Shown here piece after piece: positions 45,629 through 56,204 of a stretch of DNA of 64,000 nt; position 1 is the stretch's first letter, and each line of letters opens with the position of its first letter. The notes beneath the pieces were generated by a model. That model ran no database searches. It worked only from the letters and a program-made list of their open reading frames with translations, and had not been told where the DNA came from. A program made the position numbers and the translations under genes. This stretch comes from Symbiotaphrina buchneri (taxonomy: Eukaryota; Ascomycota; Symbiotaphrinales; Symbiotaphrinaceae), in the NCBI GenBank assembly GCA_001599915.1, contig BCIG01000015.1, positions 620,001 through 684,000 on the forward strand, in the 5' to 3' direction.

Positions 45629-46763
45629 CTACCTTCCACCCTTTGGACGTCTGAAATTGATGTTCGCCCGGTTACTAACCGCCATCTTATGTACTGCTGC
45701 TCTCTTCTCCCAAACTCCGCTGCGTCCCTCCACCACCGCGATCAACTCCTCCGCTACCCGTTGCGCAAACATGTCTTTCCCACTGCCCCTGCTCTGTCGT
45801 CTCTCCGCCGCATCCAGTATCCATTGCACAGCCTTCCGTCTCCGTTGCCGCAGATGTAAGGGTTGGGGGATCTGTAGAGCCATGCCACCTCCGGCAGCAC
45901 CTTTCTGCGATCGGATCTTAAGTAGCGGTGCAATAGAATCCAGGGCGAGTGTAAGGTAGAGGATGGGGTTTAGAGGCAGATGAGATGGAGGAGGTGACCC
46001 TGGGAGCAGAGGGCGGTCAGGGTTGATCTGCGGAGGTGGGGCTGTGCGGAGGAAATTTAAGATGGCGGACATGTTCTGTTCAGGGCTGATCAGAGGACGA
46101 GTTGGAAAGAATCACAGTCAAATGGGAGCTTTCCATACCCTCTGCGCAACGCTCTTCTTCCCATCCCGCATCAGTAGGTTCGTCACTTGCTTCACCACAG
46201 GATCGTACCTGTAGTGCAGATGCGCGTCACTCGGAATTGGCAGCTCCGGTATCTCGAACTTGAACCCGGATATTGTGATATCCGTCTCGTCGACCGGCGA
46301 GACTTCCATCTGCGCCTCCGCCCATCGTCGTGCTGACGTCGAAAAAGATCTGGATCCCGTCGGGCTTGTCTTCTTGCTCTCCTCTTTCAAAATCTGAGGA
46401 GCATTCTTCCTTGCTTGCGGATCTTTCTTGAGGATCTGGACGAATGACTGCTGTCAGTGCACGGCAATCCAGATTGAGTATGACTGCACAAACCTCCTGC
46501 ACCGGCGTCCCTTGCTCCAGCTCCGGCCCGCCTTCACCCGTGATCTCTCCTATCTTCGCAGCCTCCTCGCTGATGTGTGGAAGAACATCTTGATTTGGCC
46601 CCGTCGCATTGACACCCTTTTTATCATCCGTGAACCGTCTGCTAGAGGTAGAGAACCGCGCTGCTCGGGTCGCAGCAGCGGAGCGAGGGAGGGAAGCCGG
46701 ACGTGGCCGGTACACCAATGCCTGTGAGGCTTTGCAGACTGGTATAGATATCCGTGGAGGCAT
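45629..46763 (-). CDS. rsm7: Mitochondrial small-subunit ribosomal protein uS7m
   Basis: Binds the 3' domain of mitochondrial small-subunit rRNA. Minus-strand exons 46763-46494, 46435-46139 and 46075-45629 give 337 residues. The N-terminal 40 residues form a typical mitochondrial presequence (PRSAAATRAARFSTSSRRF). Ribosomal S7 landmarks follow: DPVVKQVTNLLMRDGKKSVA at the exon 2 end, NMSAILNFLRT at the exon 3 start, then NPILYLTLALDSIAP, KAVQWILDAAERR and RVAEELIAVVEGRSGVWEKR. All three exons join in phase zero. Extension before the S7 domain is usual for fungal mitochondrial members. Confidence 0.94.
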
Positions 46764-47298
46764 TTTGAATATGATGTGATGATGCTGAAACTCCAATGTG
46801 TGGAAGATGAAGCTAGTGGACTGCAATGACAAGGTTGCTGTTCTCAGAAACGACCCCCGATGCGGAGATTGTAGGTCACGTGCAGACGGTCAAAATCCCT
46901 TTTACGAGGGTACTGAGGTCGCGCTACAAGCATATCGCGCTACATGAGTTCACCTTAGACGAATATATCTGGACCGCAAGAGACTTTCAGGTGCATACAT
47001 TTCTAGGATGCATGGACTGTTCCAAGTAGCCCTGATACTGAAAAGAGTACTTGAAAAGCAGATCCTGATTGCAGCCATCATTCCACGATGTGTGAAACGA
47101 CTAAACCCCACCAATCAATAACTCCAAATCGCTGTGCTGCCATGTCGCTTCCCAAGTATCCTCCATGCCATGAAATCAAATGCGAAGGAAGTATCTTTCC
47201 GACGTCATGGCCACAATCATGCTACGCTCCGCCATGCCAGATGAAACAAGGAAACACTCGAAGCCGTCAAGAAGATAGGAGATGGCATCGACGCCTCT
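46764..47298. other. Intergenic between rsm7 and the DnaJ gene
   Basis: The rsm7 promoter and the DnaJ 3' flank; a GGTCACGTGCAG word lies near 46873. Nothing else recognised. Confidence 0.5.
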
Positions 47299-48302
47299 TC
47301 ATGCTTTGCGTCCTCGCTTGGTCTTCTTCGCGGGCTGTTCCGTTGCTTCAGGCGCCGCTGCCTTTTCCCCCTTCTTGCTGTTCTTCTGAAACGCTTCTTC
47401 AGGAGGCTCCTCCGCAGCTCTCTTCCCTTTGGCTTTGCCCTTAGGCGCGTACTTCTCCTCAAGCCTGTCCAGAAAGCTTTGACCCCTGTCCTTGTTTCTC
47501 TGCTGGATCAGGGCCGCCAAATCGTCTTCTTCAGAAGCTTTGTCTTTCTTCCCCTTCTTGCCGTCTCGCTCTCCAAACAGCTTCTCCGCAACTCCAAGCT
47601 CCTCTGCCAGTTCTCTGGCCTCCCGTTCTTCTTTCCTCGCGGCCGCCGCTCTCTTCTTCCGCTGGGCCTTTGTCTCTTTGGTGTAGGTATCATAGGCTTG
47701 CACTTCACCATCCGCGATAGCCTTATCGATAATCTTCCTGAAGCGCTCCTCGTCCTCAAGCGGATTACTGAGCATGACATCTTGGAAGACACCATCCATT
47801 TCTCCTTGAAACTTCTCATATGCTGCTAAGATATCGCCACGCTCCTCATCTGAGCCTTGGTATTCGCCCTTGAATTTCTCCAGTGCAGCGGTGGTGATGA
47901 TGTCCTTGTACTGGAAGCGGAAGTATTCCGTCCAGTTGAAGTCATCATCGTCGAGGTCGAGCGACTCGTCAGTGCGGCCAGTCGTATCATAGCGTGAGCG
48001 ACGACGAGGTTCAGAGAGGATAGCGTATGCGAGAGCGACTTCTTGGAATTTTGTATGCGCCGTAGCTTTGGCCTCAGGAGCTGCCTTGTCTGTATTGGCT
48101 CGATGGTGAGTGGAGCTGTAAGAAAAGAGATGGAATTTTCCAGTGACTATGACGAACCTGGATGATGCTTTAATGCCTGCTTGCGGTATGCGGTCTTGAT
48201 CTGATCAGCTGTGGCACTGCGGTCGACTTCGAGGACTTGGTAAGGGTCGATGTTAGAGGGAGGTTCCTCGGAGGTAATATCTTCCGAGGTTGCAGATGGC
48301 AT
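47299..48302 (-). CDS. DnaJ-domain protein (DNAJC9-like)
   Basis: Minus-strand exons 48302-48158 and 48089-47299 give 311 residues. The J domain is N-terminal (DPYQVLEVDRSATADQIKTA to ILSEPRRRSRYD), and the intron falls inside the HPD motif (HHP/DKA). The region after it (FNWTEYFRFQYKDIITTAAL, then EERGDILAAYEKFQGEMDGV) matches the DNAJC9/fungal J-protein layout in which the J domain is followed by a helical histone-binding region. The C-terminal third is Lys/Glu-rich and coiled-coil-like, ending in a basic tail (KKTKRGRKA), which suggests a nuclear location. In humans DNAJC9 is a histone chaperone that recruits HSP70; the same role here is inference. Confidence 0.9.
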
Positions 48303-48746
48303 GGTGACGGCAAGCTGTGAGCGATTCAGATGGTTTGACGGACGTGAATCCGAGAGGGAACGGCGCTAGCAATAGAGAGCTATCATTCGCAAAGGAGTTG
48401 GACTGAAGTTGCGATTGTGGTGTTGGTGAGCCAAGGTGAGTGGACAGCGGAGTGAAGTACGGAGGTGCTTTAGGAAAGACGCGTTGCGACGCGCCGACAC
48501 GTGCTGTGCTCGGAATAATTACTAGCGACGTCATCCACCTGTGAATGCTTTCCAAGTACTGTATCTTCCAGCATTCATCTTACTTGGTAGGCCTCAAATA
48601 TTTATATTGAATTCAAAGATTTGAGTTACGGACAGCGGAAGAGTGGTCTGGGTTTCGTTGCGTGAGAACTCCAATATCTTAGAGAACTCAGGACGCAGCG
48701 TATGCGAGCTCTCTAAGAGACCATTCTATGTCTTATACACACGTCT
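48303..48746. other. Intergenic between the DnaJ and GFA-type genes
   Basis: The DnaJ promoter and the GFA-type gene 3' flank. Nothing recognised. Confidence 0.5.
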
Positions 48747-49306
48747 TTAATGAGCCCCCATACCGGTGAGCTTCTCCCCTGCCTCTTCTCCATCCGTCAC
48801 GCCCTCAATTCTCCTTTCCCAGAAATACTCCCCTCCACTTGGTTTGCACAATTCCGCCGCAAGCTCGCCCTCAAGCCATTTCTCGTCTAGTGACCCCAAA
48901 GTAATGCTCAGCATTTCCTGCCCCTCTTTCCTCCATGTCAAAGTACTGCCGCAGTTGATGCAGAAACCGCGGTAGTGACCTGGTGACGAGGTATATTCTC
49001 TGAATGTGGGTGCATCGGAGAGAGGAGGGTTCCAAGTATAGGCCGTACTAGGGAGCGGGAGGAGGTGGAGCTTCAAGGCTGAAGACCATTTGCGGCATTG
49101 GGTACATTGGCATGAAAGTGTCTTGTTATTAGATTTGCGTTATTTACTGGATCTTGCCCATCGATGGATCAGGGGAGAGGCAGCACAAAAGATGAGAGAC
49201 GTACAGGTGGTGGCCAAAACGGGACTTTGATACTGAAATGGAGGGCCTCACACAAACAACCCCCGGTAATCTCAGACGGAAGTTCAGAAGGCTTCGACAT
49301 TGTCAT
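48747..49306 (-). CDS. GFA/CENP-V-type zinc-binding protein (glutathione-dependent formaldehyde-activating family)
   Basis: Exons 49306-49205 and 49121-48747 give 158 residues. The zinc ligands of the Mss4-like fold are visible: the GGCLCEALHF motif in exon 1, SCQCTQCRKW at the exon 2 start, and FCINCGSTLTWR. The intron sits between FWPPP and TLSCQC, with a CTAATAAC branch site. Family members in fungi are mostly uncharacterised; formaldehyde activation is known only for bacterial Gfa. An ATG at 49351 would add 15 residues; I prefer MTMSKP at 49306 (or MSKP at 49300) because the domain begins shortly after. It lies in the same orientation as the deaminase gene upstream. Confidence 0.85.
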
Positions 49307-49529
49307 GCCACCTGGAGTAATCGAACCGCGCGATGATAGATGTTTAAACATTGTGGTATGCTCGAGCTACTCGGCGGGCTCTACCCCACTTATGCCGCCC
49401 CCATTCTGGACCCCCATATGCCAAAGTCTGGAGATCACAGAACTACGAATATTTCAGACGCAACTCCACCAATGCATATGCTCTAGCTCAAATGGACACC
49501 ATTTGATAAGCCGCCATGCGCTCCGATGC

Positions 49530-50105
49530 CTACCGGTTCTCAGTGGCCTTTTCAACATGCCCGGCCTCAGCAACACGAAGTATTTCCTCCTCCAATCCCT
49601 CTACAACCACCACTTCCACACCCGCCTCCTCCAGCTTTCTCCTCCCCATATTCTCTCCCACAAAAGTCTCCGGTTCTTTGACGCCGACATAGACTCTACG
49701 TATACCGCCTCCATTCTCCCTCGTTCGCAGAATCCTCTCCACGCACGGCAGGTTGCCGCTCAACCTCTTTGCGCACGGCTCCACCGTAGTGTAGATCACC
49801 ACCTCGCCCGCTTCCTGGCCCAAGAGCTCTCCCACACGCTCTTCAGGAAGCCCATGCGCCGCGGCGTACTTTGACAGCGCGCACTGCTCTGCGTGCGTGT
49901 TGCCGGGGAGCTCCATTGTGTGGCCCGTCGCGAGGATGGTGTTGGTGCTGGCAGATAGGAGCACGGCGCCCACGCGGAAGTTGGTTGGAAGTTTAGGAGC
50001 CAAATCCGCGAGAGACAGGCAAAGGCGCATGTAGGCTTCGTGGTCGCCAGCTGGGATGGGAGATGGCCCTGGTGCGGGGACCGAGGGGGTTGGTGCTGCG
50101 CCCAT
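49530..50105 (-). CDS. Cytidine/deoxycytidylate-type deaminase (riboflavin DRAP deaminase-like)
   Basis: A single 191-residue exon with the zinc-dependent deaminase fold: the catalytic HAEQCAL (His ligand and Glu proton shuttle) and the second zinc motif TTVEPCAKRLSGNLPCVERI, which has the PCxxR spacing variant of RibD/Rib2-type enzymes. These deaminate the pyrimidine intermediate of riboflavin synthesis; related fungal proteins have also been called pyrimidine deaminases, so the exact substrate is inferred. The Pro/Ala-rich first 18 residues look unstructured. The gene is divergent from stn1. Confidence 0.88.
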   Translation of the reverse strand: MGAAPTPSVPAPGPSPIPAGDHEAYMRLCLSLADLAPKLPTNFRVGAVLLSASTNTILATGHTMELPGNTHAEQCALSKYAAAHGLPEERVGELLGQEAGEVVIYTTVEPCAKRLSGNLPCVERILRTRENGGGIRRVYVGVKEPETFVGENMGRRKLEEAGVEVVVVEGLEEEILRVAEAGHVEKATENR

Positions 50106-50675
50106 TGAGCCAACAGTAGATGAGTGACTAGCGTCCAGAACGCATCCAAGGAAAGCAGGAGACAGTCATATTTCGACCATCAGAAGAACTTGTTGAAAGA
50201 ACGGAGGCTAAAGCTTCCAATCGAGATGTCTCTGTGCTGCGACAAGTGTCCTGAGGCGGAGATCCATGGCCGATCAAGGTGCGGGAGCTTCGCGGGGCCC
50301 AGACTATTTTAGCCCTGGATCGATAGAGTGGGGAACTCGAACCACCATCGAGGCGTGGGAGACCGCGAGAACAAGCCATATTGTGTCATACTTGAAAGTA
50401 GTGTGGTCAAAAAAGCAGTATTTCAATAATGGAACAATCATTATTTCGACACTCATGCAGAGGGGCTGCCTGAAGGTCGAATTTTGTCGAAGACGTTGCC
50501 ATGTGAACAACCGAGCTAGTGTGCTGCGTAAATCCGAAAGTGCGCGTCGAGCCGTGACTGACACGTCGCGTCTTCCAACATTCAATTAACGATCCAAATC
50601 AAGCCCGCACCGGCAACAGACAGCTACACTGCGTCTGATCCTATTTGCCTTGTACATAGCGTCAGTCAAAATGAC
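50106..50675. other. Divergent promoter region between the deaminase and stn1 genes
   Basis: No gene supported. GGTTCGAGTTCCCC on the minus strand near 50334-50347 resembles a tRNA B box but lacks the rest of a tRNA. A two-codon upstream ORF begins at 50671. Confidence 0.5.
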
Positions 50676-50679
50676 ATGA
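50671..50679 (+). promoter_or_regulatory. stn1: Minimal upstream ORF (Met-Thr-stop) overlapping the stn1 start
   Basis: ATGACATGA at 50671-50679; its stop overlaps the stn1 ATG at 50676-50678. The first ATG has A at -3. This could lower stn1 translation or couple it to re-initiation. Confidence 0.6.
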
Positions 50680-51546
50680 CCACATCGGATGGGCATTCGA
50701 CGGCCTCCCCGCCCATCTACCCCGCTTACCTACACCCCCTCTCGCCGACGTTCTCCCAGTGGGCGCGCCTGACCGCCGCTGATTTCCACCAGCTGCAGGC
50801 TCATAGAGGCTTCGTCGAACAAGGAATCTATCATTACTCAAATCACCCAATACGATTTGTGCGTATCGTCGGACCTTTGGTGGCCGTGACCGACTACGAG
50901 AGAAGATGGGTGCTTACGGTGGATGACTCAAGCGGTAGTACGCTGGATGTGGTTGTTGACCGACCCGAGAAGCCCAAGACGCAAACGCAGCCTGGGAGGG
51001 AAGATGTTATACTGCCAGAAGAGCTGGCGAAGCAGCAAGCTGCGGCGAAGGAAGAACTGAGGAAGTTGGACCTCGTACTGCGGCTGAATTTAGATGTAGG
51101 GAGTGTCGTGAAGGTGAAGGGCACTATCGGCGAATTCAGGGGAACAAAACAACTCCTGTGCAAGCGACTCAGTGTGTAAACCCAGGCTCCAGATCCCCGG
51201 TATCAGTTGACTTCCTTGAAGCTGACAACGACCTGAAACAGCGCTTGTAGCCGACACCAACGCCGAGGTCCAAGCCTGGCAGGAGCTGACCACCTTTCGC
51301 ACCTCGGTCCTTGCTAAACGATGGTATGTCTCGCCTGAAGAACAGGCGCGCATGCTGGAGGAGACATTGAAGGAGCGGAGGAGAGCAGAGGAAAGGGAAA
51401 GACGAAGGAAGGAGAAGGAAGAAAGAGCAAAACAACGTGAAGCGAGTGGAAAGCACACGAGGCACAGAAGCAAGAAAAAGATAGAAAGAGCAGAAGCGAT
51501 GCTGACCGGCGAAAGAAAAGCGCCCAACCGACCCCGGACCCTGTGA
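50676..51546 (+). CDS. stn1: CST telomere-capping complex subunit Stn1
   Basis: Single-strand telomere-binding complex component that caps ends and helps fill-in by DNA polymerase alpha-primase. Exons 50676-51171 and 51242-51546 give 266 residues. The N-terminal OB fold spans about residues 40-185: PAYLHPLSPTFSQWARLTAA, HPIRFVRIVGPLVAVTDYER, LTVDDSSGSTLDVVVDRP, then VVKVKGTIGEFRGTKQLLCK and DTNAEVQAWQE. The C-terminus is a charged helix (MLEETLKERRRAEERERRRK). The intron is set by the phase that joins KRL to TLVADTNAEV. The true C-terminus is uncertain: another frame that looks coding overlaps the end and continues past the stop (see findings). Confidence 0.87.
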
Positions 51547-52485
51547 TGCCACGGGAAAAGGGGCTTTGGGATGATGAGATAGAGGAGAGACGAGAGCTGT
51601 TGGAGTCTTTGCGGGCAAAGAAGAGGGATAAACCCAGGAAAGAACGAAACTCACGCTGATATGACTCTACGATTGCCTACGCTAGAGATCTTACAGCGCA
51701 GACGATGGAGCGGATGTTTCTGGCACGTCTACTGGAGACCTAGGCTGGGTGGTACAGGCACGTGCAGAACTGGAATCAGGCCAAGCCCAGATACAGAGCG
51801 TGGGTCTAGCAGTCTTCGACGAGAACACCCATGGAACGGTATTCGAGGACTTCCCGTTACTGGCGTACTACCTACGGGGGCTTAAACATCACTCCGGTCC
51901 CTGTATCGAGTGCGGCGCAATAATGAGGAAACCAATTGTCAACTGGCCATGCAGGTATTTTTCAGCCGTGGAGGCCTGCTGGTTTGCGGGTGGGCTTGGC
52001 GCAGAAAGGGAGTCATTCTGCCGGCCGCTGTGTGGGAAGAGGAGGATGTTATTACCAGTTGGGCCAAGGCTTGGATGAAGTGGGCTAATATAAGAACAAC
52101 TGGCTGGCGGACATGAGATGTGCAGGTTTTCAGCCTGAGCTTTATCTTTATGCAGTATACGGTGATGACTATGATGATAACATCAAGGGGAATGGATATG
52201 ATATGCAGGATAGGTACGATTGCTCATGAACATGACTCCGTTATAACCTATAGAAAATATATACATGATGTAGAATCTCGAACTTAGCTCCCACCTATGT
52301 ATACTATGCAATAAGAAGGATAGACGCATGGGGCAGTATTGGCCTACAGAAGTCTATCTTGATGCAAACCTTGAACCGATATGTTAGTCATTGCCGCCTG
52401 TATTCATCTGTGTGAGGCCTTACCTTCTTGAAAGCCATCCGGAACCTGTTCCGTAACTCCAACCAACACCTACAAAAGCCTTGTT
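51547..52485. other. Region between stn1 and the membrane-protein gene; coding-like fragments
   Basis: Frames here look like protein but switch repeatedly: 51543-51659 (PREKGLWDDEIEERRELLES), about 51700-51890 (VQARAELESGQAQIQSVGLA), about 51885-52116 (NNEETNCQLAMQVFFSRGGL). I could not join them with credible splice sites, and no family is recognised. It may be an undetected multi-exon gene, an extension of stn1, or a decayed gene. Confidence 0.3.
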
Positions 52486-54311
52486 CTACCTCCCACCAGC
52501 AGGCAAGCCGTCTACCATATTGCCCCCTTCGACCTCCTGGACAATACTCACTCTCCTCTTCTCGCCCGCACCATAGATCATCTCCAGGAGCCTCTCTCTC
52601 TGCCTCTCCCTCACGCCCCTCAGGTACTCATACGTGCCATCCAAGCCCACAATCTGCTCCTCAACGCTCAACGTGCTGCTATCATTCGCTCTCACAAGCG
52701 GACTGACGAGCTTTTTACGCAGGCTCTCCAGGCTCGCCTTCAGGCTCAGCAGCCGCCCGTTGTGCTCGACCAGGATGTGCTTGTTGCGGATCGTCTTGGC
52801 CCGCACGTTCAGCAGCAGCGCCCGGTTGCGCTCGTACTTGCGCAGCTGCGCCGCGTTGGGCCCCAGAACGCGCGTCCAGAGTGAGGAGAGTAGCTCGCCT
52901 TCTTCGCGCTCTTGTGCGGAGAATTCCCGTGTTACGCTGCGCGCGAGGTTGAGGAATTGCCGGTCGAGGGATTCGAAGAGGGCGAAGAGCGCGGTGGAGT
53001 GTGACAGCTCGGTCGTGATGGATTCTTCGAGCACGGCGAGAAACTCGTTGAAGGTGCGGTGTAGCGTTGAACGTGTCCGTTGGGGACCTGTTGCGCCGAA
53101 GAGAGAGGTTAGGAGAGCGCCTAGGGTGGTTGGGTCGCCCGTCGATGGGTGCTCGAGCACACCTAGACGGCACGCCAGGAGGTGGAGGTTGCTCGTTAAA
53201 GCAGTGATGGGGCTGGCTGGGCTGGATATAACTGCGGTGAGCTCGCGCTTGGCCCATTCCATGACGATTAGGATGCTGCGGGACCGTCAGTCATCTAAGG
53301 TAGAAAAATAGGGGCGAGGTGATTTACCCGTCAATGTCACCGTCAACATTGGCGAAGAACCTGGTCAGCTCGATGGACAATGTCTTCAATCCTTCGCTGA
53401 GATCATCAAGTTCCTTCACGATGATAGGAGCGGAGGTCATGTTTGCGGACCGGACCGATTCACTAAGGTCCCATACTGCCACACCTGTCTCTTGGAGATC
53501 GCCCACTTGCCGCACCCCATTCTCCGAGTAGAAAATGAGTGGTTCGAAGGCTTTTGCTAGGCCTGCCACCTTCACAAGGTCAGGCGCAGGAGGTGGTGGA
53601 GGCGGCTGAATGAGAAAACGGAGCATGGTAAACGAAAGCAGGAGTGTCATAGCAGCAAGCATAGTGGATGTCCGCGACTTTGTAACGCTGTCGATCTTTT
53701 GCCTCGCCCATGAGAATGCTGCTTCAAAGGGTTCAGTCCTGTGCTGTACTTCCGCTCGAACCGCGAATCGAATGTCTAGCCCAGATCAATACACGGCCAC
53801 GAACTCACACAGAATAATACCTACAATTATTGGGGTTCTGTGCCACCACAACCGCTTGTTCTGACTCCTCGCCGCCAAACGTCTGTCCAAAATCCTTCTT
53901 CCCCGCCGGATACGGGTCCGGGCTCGGTGATCTCTTCTTTGGGGAGTCCGAAGGTAATCGAGCATTTGCAGCAGCGGTCAAGTCTCCCTCCTCCGCATCT
54001 TCGAACTGTGGACTTGGTTCTCTGGACCGTCGAGCCGGGCTTGTGCTTCCCCGCGGCAAGAACTCCTGCTGGTACGGCTGATGCGCATACCATGAACTAC
54101 CGCTTGTCCCATGCCTCCTCCATGCCGGTGGCTCCCATGGTCCCGGAGAATCTGACCCGCGATCAGACTCCTCAGACTTGAAGCCTGAATGGTGAGAGGG
54201 TATACCGAATAGAGGGGACCGGTTGTCGTGTTCAAAATCTTCCAGGGAAGCGGAGAGAGAGGGGTGGTCGTCAAAGACGGCTTCGATATCTTCCAGGCTT
54301 GAAGCCGCCAT
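52486..54311 (-). CDS. Predicted single-pass membrane protein of unknown function
   Basis: Not recognised. Minus-strand exons 54311-53825, 53775-53328 and 53275-52486 are phase-consistent and give 574 residues. The first 160 residues are disordered (Ser/Pro/acidic; SLEDIEAVFDDHPSLSASLE). A hydrophobic segment near residues 205-225 (TMLAAMTLLLSFTMLRFLIQ) is followed by a Pro-rich turn and a helical region (LVKVAGLAKAFEPLIFYSEN, then SIELTRFFANVDGDIDGIL). The C-terminal half is long, helical and charged (LRKYERNRALLLNVRAKTIR). I would call it a conserved fungal membrane protein; a role in an organelle membrane is only a guess. An ATG 7 codons upstream (54332) is an alternative start. Confidence 0.8.
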
Positions 54312-56031
54312 TTTGCGTGCGGAAATTTCCACAACTCTGATAATCTAGGAAGTCAATGGTCCAACATGCGATGGCAATGTAGGAGGCTTCCTTTCTACAT
54401 TGCGCTTTAGCTGCACAATCGCATCACCGACCCGCCTGGAGCACCACTTACAACGACTGTAGCCTTATGTGCTGTGCCTGGTGCCTATGCTCTGTAAAGA
54501 CAGGTCATGTCCTGGGTTGTTAAGACGGCCAATGGGAACCAGACGACGTCGAAGCCGAGTGCAATTGCGGAGGAAGCTGAATAGCCCGGTGGCCCGCGAC
54601 AGCACAGTATCGCTCGTTATCTGGTGCGCTGCAATGCCAAGTTCAATCGTTCTTTACCCCTTTCTCCAGTTGCTCTATGGAGGCGACGGAGATCCAATCC
54701 TAAGGTATGAGTCTTCTCTTTCGGCACCGTCTGGGGCTGCGGTTGGACCAGGATGTGGAAGAGGAAGAGGTACAGTCGGGAGACATGATTGCAACAAGGC
54801 TGCGCTATCAGCCAACGGGGCCGGCGTATCTAGTGGTAGCTGCTGCGGCACCGCGCCCTGGTGAGCTGTCCGACTGGAGGTGGGGTGTCGCAGAATGGGA
54901 GGGGCTGGGCCTATCAGACGCTCAGGACCAACTTTGCTCGAGATGCATCAAGCAAGGGGTTGCTTAGCTTCAAGGGGGACGAGCGGGCGGAGGCGGGTGA
55001 GAGCAAACGTGTCAAACATGACAACATTGCAAATGTTGCAAATCTCGCAAAGCTCACATATACGCCGAGACAAGGGAAACCAGTCTTGGCTAAGAGTCGG
55101 TCCGTAACTTTCTCCGCAAGCCTTTAATGAGGATGGCACTCAGTAAGTGTCAGACCCGAGGAACTGGGACGTAGCAATTTGTTCTCATATCGATCTCTGT
55201 TCTTATTTTTCTGTTCATGACTTTGTGAGCAGAGATTGTCTCCTCCGTCATGGTGATGGTAATGTCAGTGATAACGGCTGGTATGCAATAAAGTTGCAAA
55301 CTAGGAACGCGCATTGCGTTCTTCTTTCTCCACAGGGAATTGTACTAAGTATTGTATGATGTGGATTTTCTGTATATAATGGACCACATGAACCCCCGTT
55401 ATCCTTGATTGTGGTCGCCCATTATTTGGGACGGTGGCTGTCTATAGGGTTCGATAGATATTGACATCTCAAGTGCCGAGCCTGTCTAACCTCTTGCTGC
55501 TAATATGAGCGAATGCAAATTGCTCTTCAGCGATACATACATTTTCCTAAATAAGCCAAAGCTCAGAAAGGCTCTGATGAATTCGACGGATGTGCAGCTA
55601 TCCTCAATCTGATCACAGAGCATTTCTGCTCTGTCGTTGACGTATGACTAGTATCTCCGCAGGTTCTCTCCGCATTCCGGCCCCATGCGGATGAGCTGAG
55701 TGTTCATAGGTGTACTCCGTACCTTATCTGAGGTTCATACGAAGGAAACTGGGGAATGCTTCGTTGGTGTGGTTTCCCAAGGTCGGTTGTGGCTTGGCTG
55801 ACGATTAAGCTACAGCCGGGCGCTTTCCTGGAATTTTCTGGTGTGGCGTTGATCCAAGCGGGTGACGTCAGGCGGCCGGCCCTTTCCTCCAATATTGTTG
55901 GATGGAGTGCTGATCGTCTCGCTCCAACTCCTATTCCGCATCCTTCAACCCCTGCTTGTGGCGCCCTCGTTGATCGCCATTTTGTACTCTGTACCGTTTT
56001 GCATCCGCGAATCATCAATTACTCCTTTTCC

Positions 56032-56037
56032 ACGTGT
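56032..56037 (+). promoter_or_regulatory. CACGTG motif upstream of the phosphate-type transporter
   Basis: TCCACGTGTTT, 168 bp before the start codon. CACGTG is the core recognised by Pho4/NUC-1-type bHLH regulators of phosphate genes, but also by other bHLH factors. Confidence 0.4.
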
Positions 56038-56190
56038 TTCAACGCCAAGGCATATACTTTGATACAGCAAAAGCACCATCCTTTGTATATCAACATAGCA
56101 TCCCCCATCAAGAGTTGCCCGTCATGTTTTCCCTATTGTCCCTCAGCGTCTCCCAGTACACAACGTTCACTGTGACGGTGTTCAAGCCAT

Positions 56191-56196
56191 CACGTG
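56191..56196 (+). promoter_or_regulatory. Second CACGTG motif, just before the start codon
   Basis: ATCACGTGCTTG ends about 9 bp before the ATG at 56205, so it lies within the probable leader. Possible Pho4-type site; position makes this uncertain. Confidence 0.3.
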
Positions 56197-56204
56197 CTTG
56201 AGCC

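Larger units (their letters stand above)
54312..56204. other. Intergenic between the membrane-protein and transporter genes
   Basis: About 1.9 kb with no convincing gene. The open frame at 54707-54967 has no family motif. GTACTCCGTACCT at 55712-55724 repeats a 13-mer seen at 4285. The last 200 bp hold two CACGTG words (56032 and 56191). Confidence 0.45.

Noticed and set aside
50325-50347. tRNA-like B box (GGTTCGAGTTCCCC) on the minus strand
   Set aside because: No matching acceptor stem, D arm or anticodon arm is found at the right distance, and the T-arm stem pairs poorly.
50671-50673. ATG at 50671 as the stn1 start
   Set aside because: It is followed by a stop after one codon; the ATG at 50676 opens the conserved OB-fold frame.
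54707-54967. 86-codon plus-strand open frame
   Set aside because: Somewhat protein-like, but without motif, splice partners or conservation evidence.
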